64,000 nucleotides of DNA from Priestia abyssalis (lineage in GTDB: Bacteria > Bacillota > Bacilli > Bacillales > Bacillaceae_H), in the NCBI RefSeq assembly GCF_002019595.1, contig NZ_KV917369.1:716458-780457 (forward strand), read 5' to 3'. Position numbers and translations under genes: made by a program. Below the pieces are notes generated by a model, which made no database searches, was not told the origin of the DNA, and was given only the letters and a program-made list of their open reading frames with translations. Each line of letters opens with the position of its first letter. Position 1 is the first letter of the stretch. Positions 29,719-40,347 of this stretch are shown in pieces.

Positions 29719-30756
29719 ATGAAAAAGATTACAGTCGGTATCATTGGAGCTGGACGTATCGGAAAATTACATGTAGATAATTTAAAATTAATTCCGGAAA
29801 TCACGATTAAGGCAGTTTCGGATGTAGTGGTCGATCATTTGCAGCAATGGGCTGCTGACAAGGGGATTCCAACTTTAACGACAAACTATCAAGATTTATT
29901 AGCAGATCCAGAGATAGACGCTGTTTTTATTTGCTCACCAACTACTACGCACGCCCAAATCATTAAAGAGGCAGCTCGTGCGAAAAAGCATATTTTCTGT
30001 GAAAAACCAGTGAGCTTCTCTGTCGAGGAAACCATTGAAGCGTTACATACAGTCAAAGAAGAAGGCGTGAAACTGCAAGTAGGGTTCAACCGCCGTTTTG
30101 ATCCAAACTTTAAAAAAGTACGTAATCTTGTCCAACAGGGAGAAGTCGGTCAACCGCATATTTTAAAAATTACATCAAGGGATCCTCAGCCTCCAAGCAT
30201 TGAGTATGTTCAAACATCAGGCGGATTGTTCATGGATATGATGATTCACGATTTTGACATGGCTCGTTATGTGATGAACAGCGAGGTTGTGGAAGTCTCT
30301 GCTCATGGAACAACCTTAATCAACCCTGCTATTGCAGAAGCGGGAGATGTCGATACAGCTATTGTGACATTGAAATTTGCAAACGGTGCATTAGGCGTAA
30401 TTGATAATAGCCGTCAAGCAGTTTATGGTTACGATCAGCGTGTCGAAGTGTTTGGGGCAAAAGGCTCTGCAACAGCTGATAATTGCCGTCCAACAACGGT
30501 TGAAGTATCAACTGCAGAAGGCGTTGTAAAGGATAAACCGTTATATTTCTTCCTTGAGCGTTATACGCAAGCCTATATTGAAGAAGTATCACAATTTGCA
30601 CAGTCGTTATTAGAAGATCAGTCTGTGGTTTGCAGCGGAAATGACGGTCTTCAAGCGGAACGTATTGCAAAGGCAGCGAAAGAATCTTTTGAAACAGGAC
30701 GCCCAGTGAAGATTGAACATACAGAGTTAGTGGAGGATAAGGTTATATTGAACTAA
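29719..30756 (+). CDS. iolG: Inositol 2-dehydrogenase, copy 2 (Gfo/Idh/MocA family)
   Basis: NAD-dependent inositol oxidation to inosose. Rossmann motif VGIIGAGRIGKLHVDNL, catalytic-site CEKPVSF (Lys about residue 96), VGFNRRFDPNF, and the C-terminal MDMMIHDFDMARYVM with the Asp/His pair. 345 residues. Of the three paralogs this one is closest to canonical IolG in its GFNRRFDP and MIHDFDMAR segments. It heads a two-gene unit with iolB2, controlled by a promoter that has AGCGCT operators. Confidence 0.92.
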   Translation: MKKITVGIIGAGRIGKLHVDNLKLIPEITIKAVSDVVVDHLQQWAADKGIPTLTTNYQDLLADPEIDAVFICSPTTTHAQIIKEAARAKKHIFCEKPVSFSVEETIEALHTVKEEGVKLQVGFNRRFDPNFKKVRNLVQQGEVGQPHILKITSRDPQPPSIEYVQTSGGLFMDMMIHDFDMARYVMNSEVVEVSAHGTTLINPAIAEAGDVDTAIVTLKFANGALGVIDNSRQAVYGYDQRVEVFGAKGSATADNCRPTTVEVSTAEGVVKDKPLYFFLERYTQAYIEEVSQFAQSLLEDQSVVCSGNDGLQAERIAKAAKESFETGRPVKIEHTELVEDKVILN

Positions 30757-30785
30757 GAAAATCACCGAAAAAGGAGGGACGCTGC

Positions 30786-31595
30786 ATGTCAAAATTAATT
30801 GTACGCCCACAAGAACGTGATGAACAAGGAAAAATTCTGTCTGTGACACCTGAAAGTGCAGGATGGGAATATGTAGGATTTGAACTCTACTCGTTAAAGA
30901 GCGGGGAAGTACTAACAAATAAAACCGGTGATCAGGAAGCTTGTCTTGTTTTATTAAGCGGAAAAGCGTCAGTTCGCACGAATGATGCTGCTTTTTTAGA
31001 AATCGGAAAGCGCATGTCTGTTTTTGAAAAAATTCCTCCATATTCTGTTTATGTACCGAACGACGATTTTTACACAGTAGAAGCGTTAACGGACCTTGAG
31101 CTGGCTGTTTGCCTGGCTCCCGGAAAAGGAACGCATAAAGCGCGTTTAATCGCGCCGGAGGATGTTGGTGTTGAGGATCGCGGATCAGGTCATATGTCTA
31201 GAAAAATTCACAACATTTTACCGGAACAAAAGGCGGCCGACAGCTTGCTTGTCGTGGAAGTGCTTACGCCTGCGGGGAACTGGTCCAGCTATCCGCCGCA
31301 TAAACATGACCAGAATAACCTTCCTGCCGAGTCTTATTTAGAAGAAACATACTATCATGAAATTAACCCTAACCAAGGTTTCGTTGTTCAGCGGGTATAT
31401 AATGATGATCGTTCGCTGGATGAAGTTCTGGCTGTTCCAAACCGCAGTGTGGTACTCGTGCCGGAAGGATATCATCCGGTATCAGCTCCGCCGGGATACG
31501 AATCTTATTATTTGAATGTAATGGCAGGACCGGTGCGTACATGGAAATTCCATAATGATCCAGACCATGAATGGCTTTTTCAGCCTGTAAAATAG
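30786..31595 (+). CDS. iolB: 5-deoxy-glucuronate isomerase, copy 2
   Basis: Same reaction as the copy at 16433. 269 residues, cupin metal site SSYPPHKHDQNNLPAESYLEE then YYHEINPNQGF. C-terminus VMAGPVRTWKFHNDPDHEWLF is nearly the same as in copy 1. Located 29 bp after iolG2 with GGAGGGACGC as ribosome site, and followed by a terminator, so iolG2-iolB2 form a separate transcript from iolC2-iolA2. Confidence 0.93.
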   Translation: MSKLIVRPQERDEQGKILSVTPESAGWEYVGFELYSLKSGEVLTNKTGDQEACLVLLSGKASVRTNDAAFLEIGKRMSVFEKIPPYSVYVPNDDFYTVEALTDLELAVCLAPGKGTHKARLIAPEDVGVEDRGSGHMSRKIHNILPEQKAADSLLVVEVLTPAGNWSSYPPHKHDQNNLPAESYLEETYYHEINPNQGFVVQRVYNDDRSLDEVLAVPNRSVVLVPEGYHPVSAPPGYESYYLNVMAGPVRTWKFHNDPDHEWLFQPVK

Positions 31596-31611
31596 ACTTC
31601 ATTTATATCAT

Positions 31612-31649
31612 AAAAAAAGGAATGGCGTCCTAAGCCGTTCCTTTTTTTG
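31612..31649 (+). terminator. Terminator after iolB2
   Basis: AAAAAAAGGAATGGC / AGCCGTTCCTTTTTTT stem-loop; A and T tracts would make it work in either direction. Confidence 0.78.
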
Positions 31650-31695
31650 TGATATAATAATTAATATTACAAATAAAAAGGTGATTTGAATAAAT

Positions 31696-32697
31696 ATGAA
31701 GGTGACAATTTACGACGTGGCGGAGAAAGCGGGAGTGTCTATTGCGACTGTTTCAAAAGTCATCAATAACACGGGGCGCATAAGTGAAAAGACGAGAAAA
31801 AAAGTTCAGGAAATCATGGAGCAGCTGCATTACGAGCCGAGTATGGTCGCTTCTGCGCTAACGAGCAAGAGAACGGGAACCATTGGCCTATTAGTCCCCG
31901 ATATTGCCAATCCTTTTTTTGCAGAAGTTGCTCGTAACTTTGAAGATTATGCACAAAAATTGGGTTTTGGGCTAGTCATCTGCAGTACGGATGGAAAAGA
32001 TGAAAAGGCGAGGCTCTATCTCTCCCTTTTAATGCGAAAGCAAGTAGATGGCTTAATTATCACCACTTATATTAAGGATGCCGATTTATTAGATCAATTG
32101 ATGCAAAGACAGATTCCCATCGTGTTATTTTCCGTTGATATCCCGACGCTAAGTGTGAATGCGGTTTCAGTGGATGATTATAAAGGCGGGCTTCAGGCAA
32201 CAAACTATTTGCTTTCGTTAGGTCACAAGCGCATTGGGGTCATTGCAGAAGATTTATCAAGAAGCTCTTACCGGATTCAAGGATATAAGGAAGCAATGAA
32301 ACAGGCTGAAGCGAAAATAATGGAGTCCAATATTATCTCCACAAAGGCAACAGTTAAAAATGGGGAAGCGGCTGCGCAGCAACTCCTGAAAAAGAAGGAT
32401 CGTCCTACAGCCATTTTCGCCTGTAACGATTTGCTTGCCATCGGGGCGATGGAAGCAGCGAGAAAGCTTGACATCAAGATTCCGGAGGAACTTTCTATTA
32501 TAGGATTTGATAATACTATTTTAGCGGAGATTGCGAATCCTTCTTTAACAAGTGTATCCCAACCGATCAAGGAGATGGCTAATCAAGCTATGACAGTATT
32601 AGTTGAAGAAATTGAAAACGAGCAATCTTCTAAGCAGCGTGTATTTATGCTTCCCGAATTGGTTATACGAAACTCTACGGCGCGACTATCATTATAA
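31696..32697 (+). CDS. LacI-family transcriptional regulator 3 (IolQ-like)
   Basis: Repressor of 333 residues. Helix-turn-helix TIYDVAEKAGVSIATVSKVI with recognition residues Ile-Ala after GVS, close to the Met-Ala of CcpA and unlike the Ala-Thr and Thr-Ala of the two upstream LacI proteins. Hinge PSMVASALTSKRT; effector domain with IGLLVPDIANPFFAEV, AIFACNDLLAIG and IIGFDNT. It sits between iolB2 and iolC2, whose promoters carry AAGCGCTT palindromes, so it is the likely regulator of the second set. Inference only. The gene has no close terminator upstream except the one after iolB2. Confidence 0.88.
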   Translation: MKVTIYDVAEKAGVSIATVSKVINNTGRISEKTRKKVQEIMEQLHYEPSMVASALTSKRTGTIGLLVPDIANPFFAEVARNFEDYAQKLGFGLVICSTDGKDEKARLYLSLLMRKQVDGLIITTYIKDADLLDQLMQRQIPIVLFSVDIPTLSVNAVSVDDYKGGLQATNYLLSLGHKRIGVIAEDLSRSSYRIQGYKEAMKQAEAKIMESNIISTKATVKNGEAAAQQLLKKKDRPTAIFACNDLLAIGAMEAARKLDIKIPEELSIIGFDNTILAEIANPSLTSVSQPIKEMANQAMTVLVEEIENEQSSKQRVFMLPELVIRNSTARLSL

Positions 32698-32698
32698 T

Positions 32699-32790
32699 AA
32701 AGGAAACTTCCATCAGTGGGGGCCTTACTGCCCGTTAATGCGGGATAAAAGGAAAGCACTTGTCAATTTGGCAGGTGTTTTTTTTTGATA
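32699..32790 (+). terminator. Repeat-like hairpins and terminator after LacI 3
   Basis: AAAGGAAACTTCCATCAGTGGGG recurs from 23637. It is followed by CCCGTTAATGCGGG and by AAAGCACTTGTCAATTTGGCAGGTGTTTTTTTTT, which ends in nine Ts. Confidence 0.55.
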
Positions 32791-32853
32791 TGTAAGCAAG
32801 CGGAAGGAATTTGGAAGAAGATAAAAAATATTCTAAAAACATTAAAAAATGAT

Positions 32854-32994
32854 TTGCGTTTTCATTTCAATCATGTATAATAAAAATCAAGGAAAGCGCT
32901 TAACCTATTTTCGAGATTTAAAATTATAACAGCGCTTTAGATTCCTTTTATTTGTAATACTTATTTTTTTAGCTGTTTGAGAAAGCGCTTTATC
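32854..32994 (+). promoter_or_regulatory. iolC2 promoter region with three AGCGCT sites
   Basis: TTGCGT (32854-32859), 16-bp spacer, TATAAT (32876-32881). GGAAAGCGCTTAAC (32891-32904) starts nine bases after the -10. Two more sites, ACAGCGCTTTAG (about 32929-32940) and GAAAGCGCTTTATC (32981-32994), lie at 40-50 bp intervals before iolC2. Confidence 0.72.
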
Positions 32995-33014
32995 AAAGTA
33001 AGGAGGATTATTCG

Positions 33015-34025
33015 ATGAATCCACTCGTTTTTGCAGAAGGTCGTCCCTTGGATTTCATAGCGGTTGGACGCTTATGCATCGATTTGAATGCCAATGAAAC
33101 ACAACGCCCGATGGAGGAGACAAAAACGTTTACGAAATATGTAGGAGGTTCTCCTGCCAATATTGCAATTGGGACGTCACGTCTTGGACTGAAGACAGGT
33201 TTTATCGGAAAAGTATCCAATGATCAAATGGGCCGTTTTATTACCCAATACTTAAATGAAAACCGTATTAATACAGATAATATTTTCATAGATCGAACAG
33301 GTGCGGTAACAGGATTAGCTTTTACAGAAATCAAAAGTCCTACAGATTGCAGCATTTTAATGTATCGCGACAATGTAGCGGATCTAAAGCTTGAGCCGAC
33401 AGAAGTCCCAGAAGAGTATATTAAACAGTCAAAAGCTCTTTTAATCTCAGGAACGGCTTTAGCGAAAAGCCCTTCGAGGGAAGCAGTATTCATGGCATTG
33501 GAATATGCGAGAAAACATGATGTAGTTGTTTTCTTTGATATCGACTACCGCCCTTATACGTGGGAATCTGAGGCAGAGACAGCCGTTTACTATAATTTAG
33601 CAGCAGAAAAATGCGACGTCATCATCGGAACGCGTGAAGAGTTTGACATGATGGAAAAACTTTTGAACTATGAGAAATCTGATGACAAGGTAACGGCAGA
33701 AAGATGGTTTTCCTACCACGCTAAAATTGTGGTCATTAAACATGGCGGTGAGGGGTCAATCGCTTACACAAGAGATGGACAATCTCACCGAGGCGGCATT
33801 TTTAGAACAAACGTATTAAAAACATTCGGTGCAGGCGATTCTTATGCGTCAGCTTTCATTTACGGGTTAATGAAAGGGCTTCCGATTCAAGAGGCAATGA
33901 GACTTGGCGGCGCATCTGCTTCGATCGTTATTTCAAAGCATAGCTGCTCTGACGCTATGCCGACAGTCGAGGAAATTAAAAGCTTCATGGAAACAGCAGA
34001 AGAAGTGTTAGAAACAGCCCGTTAA
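33015..34025 (+). CDS. iolC: 5-dehydro-2-deoxygluconokinase, copy 2
   Basis: Same reaction as the copy at 17277. PfkB family, 336 residues: [25 protein letters not shown] and the anion-hole motif [12 protein letters not shown] with catalytic Asp. AAGGAGG is eight bases before the ATG. iolA2 follows after 109 bp with no clear terminator between, so they are probably one transcript. Confidence 0.94.
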   Translation: MNPLVFAEGRPLDFIAVGRLCIDLNANETQRPMEETKTFTKYVGGSPANIAIGTSRLGLKTGFIGKVSNDQMGRFITQYLNENRINTDNIFIDRTGAVTGLAFTEIKSPTDCSILMYRDNVADLKLEPTEVPEEYIKQSKALLISGTALAKSPSREAVFMALEYARKHDVVVFFDIDYRPYTWESEAETAVYYNLAAEKCDVIIGTREEFDMMEKLLNYEKSDDKVTAERWFSYHAKIVVIKHGGEGSIAYTRDGQSHRGGIFRTNVLKTFGAGDSYASAFIYGLMKGLPIQEAMRLGGASASIVISKHSCSDAMPTVEEIKSFMETAEEVLETAR

Positions 34026-34134
34026 GAAGCTGAGAATGAGAGAATCGTTGATTGAGGCGGTAATCTCATTTATGGATAAAAAGATTCAATTCAGTGATGA
34101 TAATAGTCAAAACAACATAAGGGAGAGAATGTCC

Positions 34135-35592
34135 ATGACACAAACAGCGGTAAAAACAGTAAAAAACTATATTGGCGGAGAATGGGTAGACGCAATCAGC
34201 ACAAAAACGGAACCTGTTTATAATCCGGCAACAGGCGAAATTATCGCATACGTTCCTCTTTCTACAAGAGAAGATGTAGAGAGAGCGGTACAAGTAGCTG
34301 ACGAAGCATTCCAAACATGGTCACAAGTAGCGGTCCCAAGACGTGCACGCATTCTCTTTAAATATCAGCAATTGTTAGTCGATAACTGGGATGAGCTGGC
34401 CAAATTAGTAACGATCGAAAACGGTAAAAGCTACAAAGAAGCTTATGGCGAAGTGCAGCGCGGCATCGAGTGTGTAGAATTTGCAGCCGGGGCACCAACA
34501 TTAATGATGGGCAAGCAGCTTCCTGACATCGCGACAAACATTGAGTCTGGTATGTATCGTTACCCGATCGGGGTTGTAGGGGGGATCACACCGTTTAACT
34601 TCCCAATGATGGTTCCGTGCTGGATGTTCCCATTAGCGATTGCATGCGGCAATACCTTTGTCTTAAAGCCATCCGAGCGTACACCGCTTTTAGCAGCTCG
34701 TCTTGCTGAATTATTTGAAGAGGCAGGGTTGCCAAAAGGTGTGTTAAACATTGTCAATGGTGCGCATGATGTCGTAAACGGTCTTCTTGAGCACAAATTA
34801 GTTAAAGCGATTTCATTCGTAGGTTCTCAGCCTGTTGCGGAATACGTGTACAAAAAAGGTTCAGAAAACTTAAAACGTGTTCAAGCATTGGCGGGTGCGA
34901 AAAACCATTCCATCGTCTTAAATGATGCGGATCTTGATGTGGCAACATCCCAAATCATCGGGGCGGCATTCGGTTCTGCCGGCGAGCGCTGCATGGCGGC
35001 TTCTGTCGTGACGGTTCAAGAAGATGTGGCAGATGCCTTGATTGCAAGATTAGTAGAAGAAGCCAACACCATGCAAATCGGTAACGGTATGGATGAAAAC
35101 GTATTTTTAGGACCGGTCATTCGCGACGGCCATAAAGAACGTACATTAAGCTATATTGAGTCAGGTGTTCAAGAAGGGGCACGTCTTGTTCGTGACGGAA
35201 GAGAGGATGCGGCTGTAAAAGGAGAAGGGTACTTTGTCGGGCCAACTATTTTTGATGAAGTCACACAAGAAATGAAAATTTGGCAAGATGAAATTTTTGC
35301 GCCGGTTTTATCAGTCATCCGTGTCAAAGACTTGTCAGAAGCAATTGAAGTGGCGAACAATTCACGCTTTGCGAACGGTGCTTGCATTTATACGAAAGAC
35401 GGCGGAAGTGTGCGTCAGTTCCGTGAAACGATCCACTCTGGTATGTTAGGGGTCAATGTCGGCGTTCCAGCACCGATGGCATTCTTCCCGTTCTCTGGCT
35501 GGAAAGATTCCTTCTACGGCGACCTTCACGCGAACGGTACAGATGGCGTGGAGTTCTATACAAGAAAGAAAATGGTGACAACTCGCTGGTAA
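34135..35592 (+). CDS. iolA: Methylmalonate-semialdehyde dehydrogenase (acylating), copy 2
   Basis: Same reaction as the copy at 14773: malonate semialdehyde to acetyl-CoA. 486 residues. NAD-site [24 protein letters not shown]; catalytic Cys in [13 protein letters not shown]-terminal [14 protein letters not shown] at 34135 is eight bases after GGGAGA; the reading frame stays open for 33 codons upstream but lacks a fitting ribosome site and family likeness. It differs from copy 1 by one Ala after the catalytic Cys-Met-Ala. Confidence 0.94.
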   Translation: MTQTAVKTVKNYIGGEWVDAISTKTEPVYNPATGEIIAYVPLSTREDVERAVQVADEAFQTWSQVAVPRRARILFKYQQLLVDNWDELAKLVTIENGKSYKEAYGEVQRGIECVEFAAGAPTLMMGKQLPDIATNIESGMYRYPIGVVGGITPFNFPMMVPCWMFPLAIACGNTFVLKPSERTPLLAARLAELFEEAGLPKGVLNIVNGAHDVVNGLLEHKLVKAISFVGSQPVAEYVYKKGSENLKRVQALAGAKNHSIVLNDADLDVATSQIIGAAFGSAGERCMAASVVTVQEDVADALIARLVEEANTMQIGNGMDENVFLGPVIRDGHKERTLSYIESGVQEGARLVRDGREDAAVKGEGYFVGPTIFDEVTQEMKIWQDEIFAPVLSVIRVKDLSEAIEVANNSRFANGACIYTKDGGSVRQFRETIHSGMLGVNVGVPAPMAFFPFSGWKDSFYGDLHANGTDGVEFYTRKKMVTTRW

Positions 35593-35593
35593 T

Positions 35594-35696
35594 CTAGATC
35601 GATGTTCTAAACCTTTGAGGGAGGATTCAAGTTGTCCGGGTGGCCGATTGTGGGACCTTTCGATGAGAGGGAAATATGTCGAGTGATTAAGTGAAA
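35594..35696 (+). repeat. Two-hairpin repeat, copy D (tail only)
   Basis: CTAGATCGATGTTCTAAACC joins directly to CTTTGAGGGAGGATTCAAG, CCGATTGTGGGACC and TTTCGATGAGAGGG. This is the copy C layout with both hairpins deleted. Confidence 0.65.
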
Positions 35697-35699
35697 ATT

Positions 35700-35850
35700 A
35701 TGTACATAACTCATTTAGCATGGAAAAAGCAACTGTGCTGAGTGAGTTACGTATAAGCAGTGGGCAAGAGCCCTTACGGTTTTCTTGCCCACTGCTTATA
35801 TGCCAAACCTGATGAATTTATCTAAACGGGAAATACAAAAAGGCCGGGTA
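35700..35850 (+). repeat. Two-hairpin repeat, copy E
   Basis: Hairpin 1 pairs ACATAACTCATTTAGCA with TGCTGAGTGAGTTACGT around TGGAAAAAGCAAC. Hairpin 2 (35752-35799) pairs ATAAGCAGTGGGCAAGA with TCTTGCCCACTGCTTAT. Then AAACCTGATGAATTTAT. It lies in tandem with copy D inside the iolA2-iolD2 gap. Confidence 0.68.
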
Positions 35851-35949
35851 AATCAAAAGTAGTTAGTAGGTTCACTAAGGTAGAAAAGGAAGGATGAGAA
35901 TTAATACTCTTTATTCCTTCAGTTATATCTTAATTTTTTTACATAAATA

Positions 35950-35963
35950 AGTAAGCGCTTAAT
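35950..35963 (+). promoter_or_regulatory. AGCGCT operator upstream of iolD2
   Basis: AGTAAGCGCTTAAT lies about 60 bp before iolD2, the same core as at 29635 and 32891. It suggests that iolD2 has its own regulated promoter after the D/E repeats. Confidence 0.6.
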
Positions 35964-36024
35964 CTACTGTTTTTTAATAGAAAGCATGACAAGAAAAAGG
36001 GAAATAGAAAGGCGGCGGTAAGCA

Positions 36025-37959
36025 ATGAAAACAATCAGAATGACGACGGCGCAAGCGCTGATAAAGTTTTTGAATCAACAATATGTAGAGTTTGACGGAA
36101 AACAACAAAAGTTTATTAAAGGCATCTTTACAATCTTTGGCCACGGAAATGTTGTGGGACTTGGTCAGGCGTTAGAAGAAGATGCGGGAGAGCTTAAAGT
36201 ATTTCAGGGACGAAACGAGCAGGGAATGGCTCAGGCGGCTGTCGCTTTTGCGAAGCAAAAACACCGCAAACAAATTATGGTATGCACTGCTTCGGTTGGC
36301 CCTGGTTCTGCCAATATGGTGACAGCTGCAGCAACGGCTTCTGCCAACAACATTCCAGTATTACTGCTGCCTGGTGATGTGTTTGCGACAAGACAGCCTG
36401 ATCCTGTCCTTCAGCAAATTGAACATACTCATGATTTATCGATTTCGACGAACGATGCGTTTCGTGCCGTCAGTAAATACTGGGACCGCGTCAATCGTCC
36501 GGAACAATTAATGACAGCGATGATCAATGCAATGCGCGTCTTGACGAACCCGGCCGATACAGGGGCTGTTACAGTTTGTCTGCCGCAAGATGTCCAGGGA
36601 GAGGCGTGGGATTTCCCGGAATATTTCTTCCAAAAACGAGTTCACCGCATTGAGCGCCGTGTGCCGACAAAAGCCAGCCTGGCAGATGCGGTGGAGCTCA
36701 TCAAAGGAAAGAAAAAACCGATTATCGTTTGCGGCGGCGGTGTACGTTACTCGGAAGCGGCGGAAGCTTTAAAACAATTGGCGGAAACGTTCCACATCCC
36801 ATTTGGAGAAACGCAAGCCGGAAAGAGTGCGATTGAAAGCAATCATCGTTACAACCTTGGCGGCATTGGTGTCACAGGCAACATGGCAGCCAACAAGATT
36901 GCGAAAGAAGCAGACCTTGTCATTGGTATCGGAACGCGATTTACTGATTTTACGACCGCATCCAAACAACTATTCCAAAATGAAGAAGTTGATTTCTTAA
37001 CGATCAATGTTTCTGAGTTTCACGCAAGCAAGCTCGATGCGGTAAAAGTTGTAGCGGATGCAAAGGAGGCTCTTATTGCCTTAAGCAGAGAGTTGGATGC
37101 GGTTCGTTACCAATCGGGTTATACAACGGAAATCGCATCTGCTAAAGATGCGTGGGAAACTGAAGTAGAGCGCCTGCACAGTATTAAATATGCAGAGCAA
37201 GACTTTACACCTGAAGTGGCTGGTCACCTTGATGAGGCGTTAGCGGAGTACGCAGAAGTACTTGGTACACAACTAACTCAAACGGAAGTCATTGGAGAAG
37301 TGAACAAACTGATTGATGAAGATGCGGTCATTATCGGGGCAGCCGGAAGTCTGCCTGGTGACCTGCAGAGAATGTGGGTATCCCGCAAATCGAACACGTA
37401 TCATATGGAATACGGTTATTCTTGTATGGGCTACGAGGTGTCAGGTGCGCTTGGAGTGAAGCTGGCTGAGCCGGATAAAGAAGTATATGCGATGGTCGGG
37501 GATGGCAGCTACCAAATGCTGCACTCAGAGTTGGTAACAAGTATTCAAGAAGGAAAGAAAATCAATATCGTTCTTTTTGATAACTCTGGTTTCGGCTGCA
37601 TCAATAATTTGCAAATGGGCAACGGCATGGGCAGCTTCGGTACAGAGTTCCGTTACCGTGATAAAGAGACGGGTCAATTAAACGGGAACATCATGAAAAT
37701 TGATTTTGCAGCGAACGCAGCTAGTTACGGTGCGAAAACATACCGCGTTTCGACCATTTCAGAATTAAAAGCGGCGATCGAGGATGCGAAAAAACAAACC
37801 GTGTCGACATTGATCGATATTAAAGTGCTGCCTAAAACGATGACAAACGGCTATGAATCGTGGTGGCATGTAGGAGTGGCAGAAGTGTCTTCGAGTGAAA
37901 AGATACAAGCAGCATATGGGGATAAAGAAAGTAATTTACAAAAAGCAAGACGGTATTAA
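36025..37959 (+). CDS. iolD: 3D-(3,5/4)-trihydroxycyclohexane-1,2-dione hydrolase, copy 2
   Basis: Thiamine-diphosphate ring-opening enzyme, 644 residues, with the same three-domain layout as copy 1. [17 protein letters not shown] carries the cofactor-activating Glu; the ThDP/Mg2+ motif is [12 protein letters not shown]...[10 protein letters not shown]. It has a short insertion relative to copy 1 in the C-terminal domain ([17 protein letters not shown]). It starts after AAGGCGGCGG; iolE2 follows 188 bp later. Confidence 0.94.
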   Translation: MKTIRMTTAQALIKFLNQQYVEFDGKQQKFIKGIFTIFGHGNVVGLGQALEEDAGELKVFQGRNEQGMAQAAVAFAKQKHRKQIMVCTASVGPGSANMVTAAATASANNIPVLLLPGDVFATRQPDPVLQQIEHTHDLSISTNDAFRAVSKYWDRVNRPEQLMTAMINAMRVLTNPADTGAVTVCLPQDVQGEAWDFPEYFFQKRVHRIERRVPTKASLADAVELIKGKKKPIIVCGGGVRYSEAAEALKQLAETFHIPFGETQAGKSAIESNHRYNLGGIGVTGNMAANKIAKEADLVIGIGTRFTDFTTASKQLFQNEEVDFLTINVSEFHASKLDAVKVVADAKEALIALSRELDAVRYQSGYTTEIASAKDAWETEVERLHSIKYAEQDFTPEVAGHLDEALAEYAEVLGTQLTQTEVIGEVNKLIDEDAVIIGAAGSLPGDLQRMWVSRKSNTYHMEYGYSCMGYEVSGALGVKLAEPDKEVYAMVGDGSYQMLHSELVTSIQEGKKINIVLFDNSGFGCINNLQMGNGMGSFGTEFRYRDKETGQLNGNIMKIDFAANAASYGAKTYRVSTISELKAAIEDAKKQTVSTLIDIKVLPKTMTNGYESWWHVGVAEVSSSEKIQAAYGDKESNLQKARRY

Positions 37960-37978
37960 AGCGGTTATTTAAGTTATT

Positions 37979-38071
37979 TTTCCGGAACGGGTTTCCCCGT
38001 TCCGGAAACCTTACGAAATGAGCCTTTCCTCCCCCTTTTCCCCAAAAAAGCATTGCTGGGAAGGCTCATTT
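37979..38071 (+). repeat. Two intercistronic hairpins between iolD2 and iolE2
   Basis: First: TTTCCGGAACGGG / CCCGTTCCGGAAA, perfect 13-bp stem (37979-38008). Second: AAATGAGCCTTTCC / GGAAGGCTCATTT (38016-38071) over a C-rich loop. No U tract follows either, so they fit RNA stabilisation or REP-like spacers better than termination. Confidence 0.6.
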
Positions 38072-38147
38072 GGTAAGTGCAATTCCAATAAGCCTATTAG
38101 GGGAAATGAAAGCCTTTACGATTATTAGATAGAGGAGAGATTGAGAG

Positions 38148-39044
38148 ATGTTTCGAGAAAAAGCGATCAAGCTTGGCATTGCGCCAATCGCTTGGACAAA
38201 TGACGATATGCCGGAATTGGGTGGAGAGAATACATTCGAACAATGTATTAGCGAGATGGCGCTGGCTGGGTTTGCAGGAAGCGAGGTGGGCAATAAATAT
38301 CCTCGAGATACAGCGGTATTGAAAAAAGCGTTAGCATTGCGGAATTTGGAAATTGCCAGTGCATGGTTTAGTGCGTTTCTTACAACGAAGCCTTTGGAAG
38401 AAACCGTTCAGCCTTTCATTGAGCATCGGGATTTTTTGCATGAAATGGGTGCGAAAGTGATTGTAGTATCGGAACAAGGGCGAAGCATTCAAGGATTAAT
38501 GGATGTCCCATTATTTAAAGAAAAGCCGGTATTCACAGAAACAGAGTGGACGAAACTTGCTGAAGGACTAAATCACCTTGGACAATTGGCTGCAGAGAAG
38601 GATATGAAAATTGTCTATCATCATCATATGGGAACAGGGGTCCAAACAACAGCCGAAATCGAAAAGTTAATGGAGATGACAGATCCCGAGCTCGTTTCAT
38701 TGCTTTTTGATACAGGGCATCTTGTATTCTCGGGAGAAGATCCAATCTATATTTTGAAAAAATACTTATCCCGCATTCAGCATGTCCATTTAAAAGACAT
38801 TCGCGGAGAAGTCGTAGAGCGAGTAAAAGAGCATCATTTAAGCTTTTTACAGGCGGTTAAGGATGGCGCATTTACAGTGCCTGGAGATGGTATAATTAGA
38901 TTTGACGAAATTTTCTTAACATTATCCAATTCTGACTATAAAGGCTGGTTCGTGGTGGAGGCGGAACAGGATCCTGCGTTAGCGAATCCGTTTGAATATG
39001 CCGTAAAAGCACGCCAATATATAAAAGAAAAAAGCGGTCTTTAA
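38148..39044 (+). CDS. iolE: Inosose dehydratase, copy 2
   Basis: Same reaction as the copy at 20202. TIM barrel of 298 residues: [49 protein letters not shown], and VVEAEQDPA. The start has AGAGGAG upstream. It is followed after 62 bp by the third IolG-like gene, and these two with the MFS permease may form one transcript. Confidence 0.93.
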   Translation: MFREKAIKLGIAPIAWTNDDMPELGGENTFEQCISEMALAGFAGSEVGNKYPRDTAVLKKALALRNLEIASAWFSAFLTTKPLEETVQPFIEHRDFLHEMGAKVIVVSEQGRSIQGLMDVPLFKEKPVFTETEWTKLAEGLNHLGQLAAEKDMKIVYHHHMGTGVQTTAEIEKLMEMTDPELVSLLFDTGHLVFSGEDPIYILKKYLSRIQHVHLKDIRGEVVERVKEHHLSFLQAVKDGAFTVPGDGIIRFDEIFLTLSNSDYKGWFVVEAEQDPALANPFEYAVKARQYIKEKSGL

Positions 39045-39106
39045 TACATCGAAAGAAAGCCCTTACATAAAGTTGGACGTTTGTATAATAGAGAGGGGAT
39101 ATATAA

Positions 39107-40156
39107 ATGAAAAAAGTGAGAGTCGGGATTGTAGGATTAGGCCGTTTAGGCAGACAACATGCAGAAAATCTGGCATTTCGCATCCGTCATTGTGAATTGC
39201 ATGCCGTGTGCAGCGTTAGTGACGAAGAAGTAGAAGAAGCAAAAAGAGAATGGGGAATTCCTTACGGCTATACCAATTACGATGAAATGCTGGAGAATAA
39301 AGAACTGGACGCCATTTTCATCGCTTCGCCATCGGGCTTCCACTGCGAACAAATTGAAAAAGCATTGGAGCAAGGATTTCACGTCTTTACTGAAAAACCG
39401 CTTGGACTTTATGTAGATGAGGTCATTCGTGTAAAAGAGGCGGTTGAAAAACATTCTTCCCAAGTATTTATGGTTGGATTTATGCGCCGTTACGATAAGT
39501 CGTATGTATATGCCAAGCAAAAAATTGAAGAAGGGGCGATCGGTGAACCGGTTTTAATTCGTTGTTACGGTTTCGATCCAGCCAAAGCAATGGCCGGCTT
39601 TATGAATTTTGCTAAAAAGAATTATAGCGGCGGTTTGTTTTTGGATATGGGCATCCATGACCTTGACCTTGCCAGATGGTATTTGCAATCCGAAGCTGAT
39701 TCCGTGTGGGCCATTGGAGGAGCATATGATTATCCTGAAATCGCTGACTTGAATGATGCTGAAACAGGTGCAGCCCTTGTGAAGTTTCAAAATAATACGA
39801 TGGGAATCTTTGTGGCTGGCCGTAACTGTGCCCATGGATACCATATTGAAACAGAAATTATCGGTACAAAAGGTTCGCTTCGCATTGGAACCGTACCAGA
39901 AAAAAATATGGTAACCGTCTTCGGAGAGCAGGGAGCCATAAAAGAATGCTCAGAAGGTTTTATTGAAAGATTTGAGCAGGCCTATTTAACGGAAGTGGAA
40001 GAGTTTATTCAATGTATTTTGAATCAGCGCCAACCAAAGGTGACGGTAGATGACGGAGTTCAATCCACGATTCTTGGATACGCTTGCAAGGAGTCATTTG
40101 AAACAGGACAGCTAATAAAAGTCGAGTCCCATCCGGCTTATGTAAAAGCTACGTAA
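39107..40156 (+). CDS. Gfo/Idh/MocA-family dehydrogenase, third IolG-like paralog
   Basis: NAD(P)-dependent oxidoreductase, 349 residues. Rossmann motif VGIVGLGRLGRQHAENL, active-site TEKPLGLY (Lys about residue 97), [30 protein letters not shown] with the Asp/His pair. It differs more from the other two than they do from each other, so a distinct isomer is likely; scyllo-inositol dehydrogenases such as IolX and D-chiro-inositol enzymes belong to the same family. The substrate cannot be fixed from the sequence. Located 62 bp after iolE2. Confidence 0.82.
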   Translation: MKKVRVGIVGLGRLGRQHAENLAFRIRHCELHAVCSVSDEEVEEAKREWGIPYGYTNYDEMLENKELDAIFIASPSGFHCEQIEKALEQGFHVFTEKPLGLYVDEVIRVKEAVEKHSSQVFMVGFMRRYDKSYVYAKQKIEEGAIGEPVLIRCYGFDPAKAMAGFMNFAKKNYSGGLFLDMGIHDLDLARWYLQSEADSVWAIGGAYDYPEIADLNDAETGAALVKFQNNTMGIFVAGRNCAHGYHIETEIIGTKGSLRIGTVPEKNMVTVFGEQGAIKECSEGFIERFEQAYLTEVEEFIQCILNQRQPKVTVDDGVQSTILGYACKESFETGQLIKVESHPAYVKAT

Positions 40157-40189
40157 ATCAATCGAAACATAGAAGAGGCTATCATATCG

Positions 40190-40275
40190 AACGATTTGCT
40201 CATAAGCGGCTGCATGAAGTTTAGCAGCCGCTTATATGAGAAGTTTATGTAAGAAGGGGAAAATTTACATAGGAC
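40190..40275 (+). repeat. Two-hairpin repeat, copy F (hairpin 2 and tail)
   Basis: CTCATAAGCGGCTGC / GCAGCCGCTTATATGAG stem (40199-40240) followed by AAGTTTATGTAAG and GGACAGGAAAACG. The first hairpin is missing or unrecognisable. Confidence 0.5.
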
Positions 40276-40347
40276 AGGAAAACGAGCGCTAATGTCGAAA
40301 TTACATCGAGTCTATATGCGACTAGGGATAAAACAGGTGGTGGAGAA

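Noticed and set aside
34036..34134. Separate small gene or long N-terminus before iolA2
   Set aside because: No ribosome site at the first ATG and no similarity to the IolA family; a GGGAGA site fits ATG 34135.
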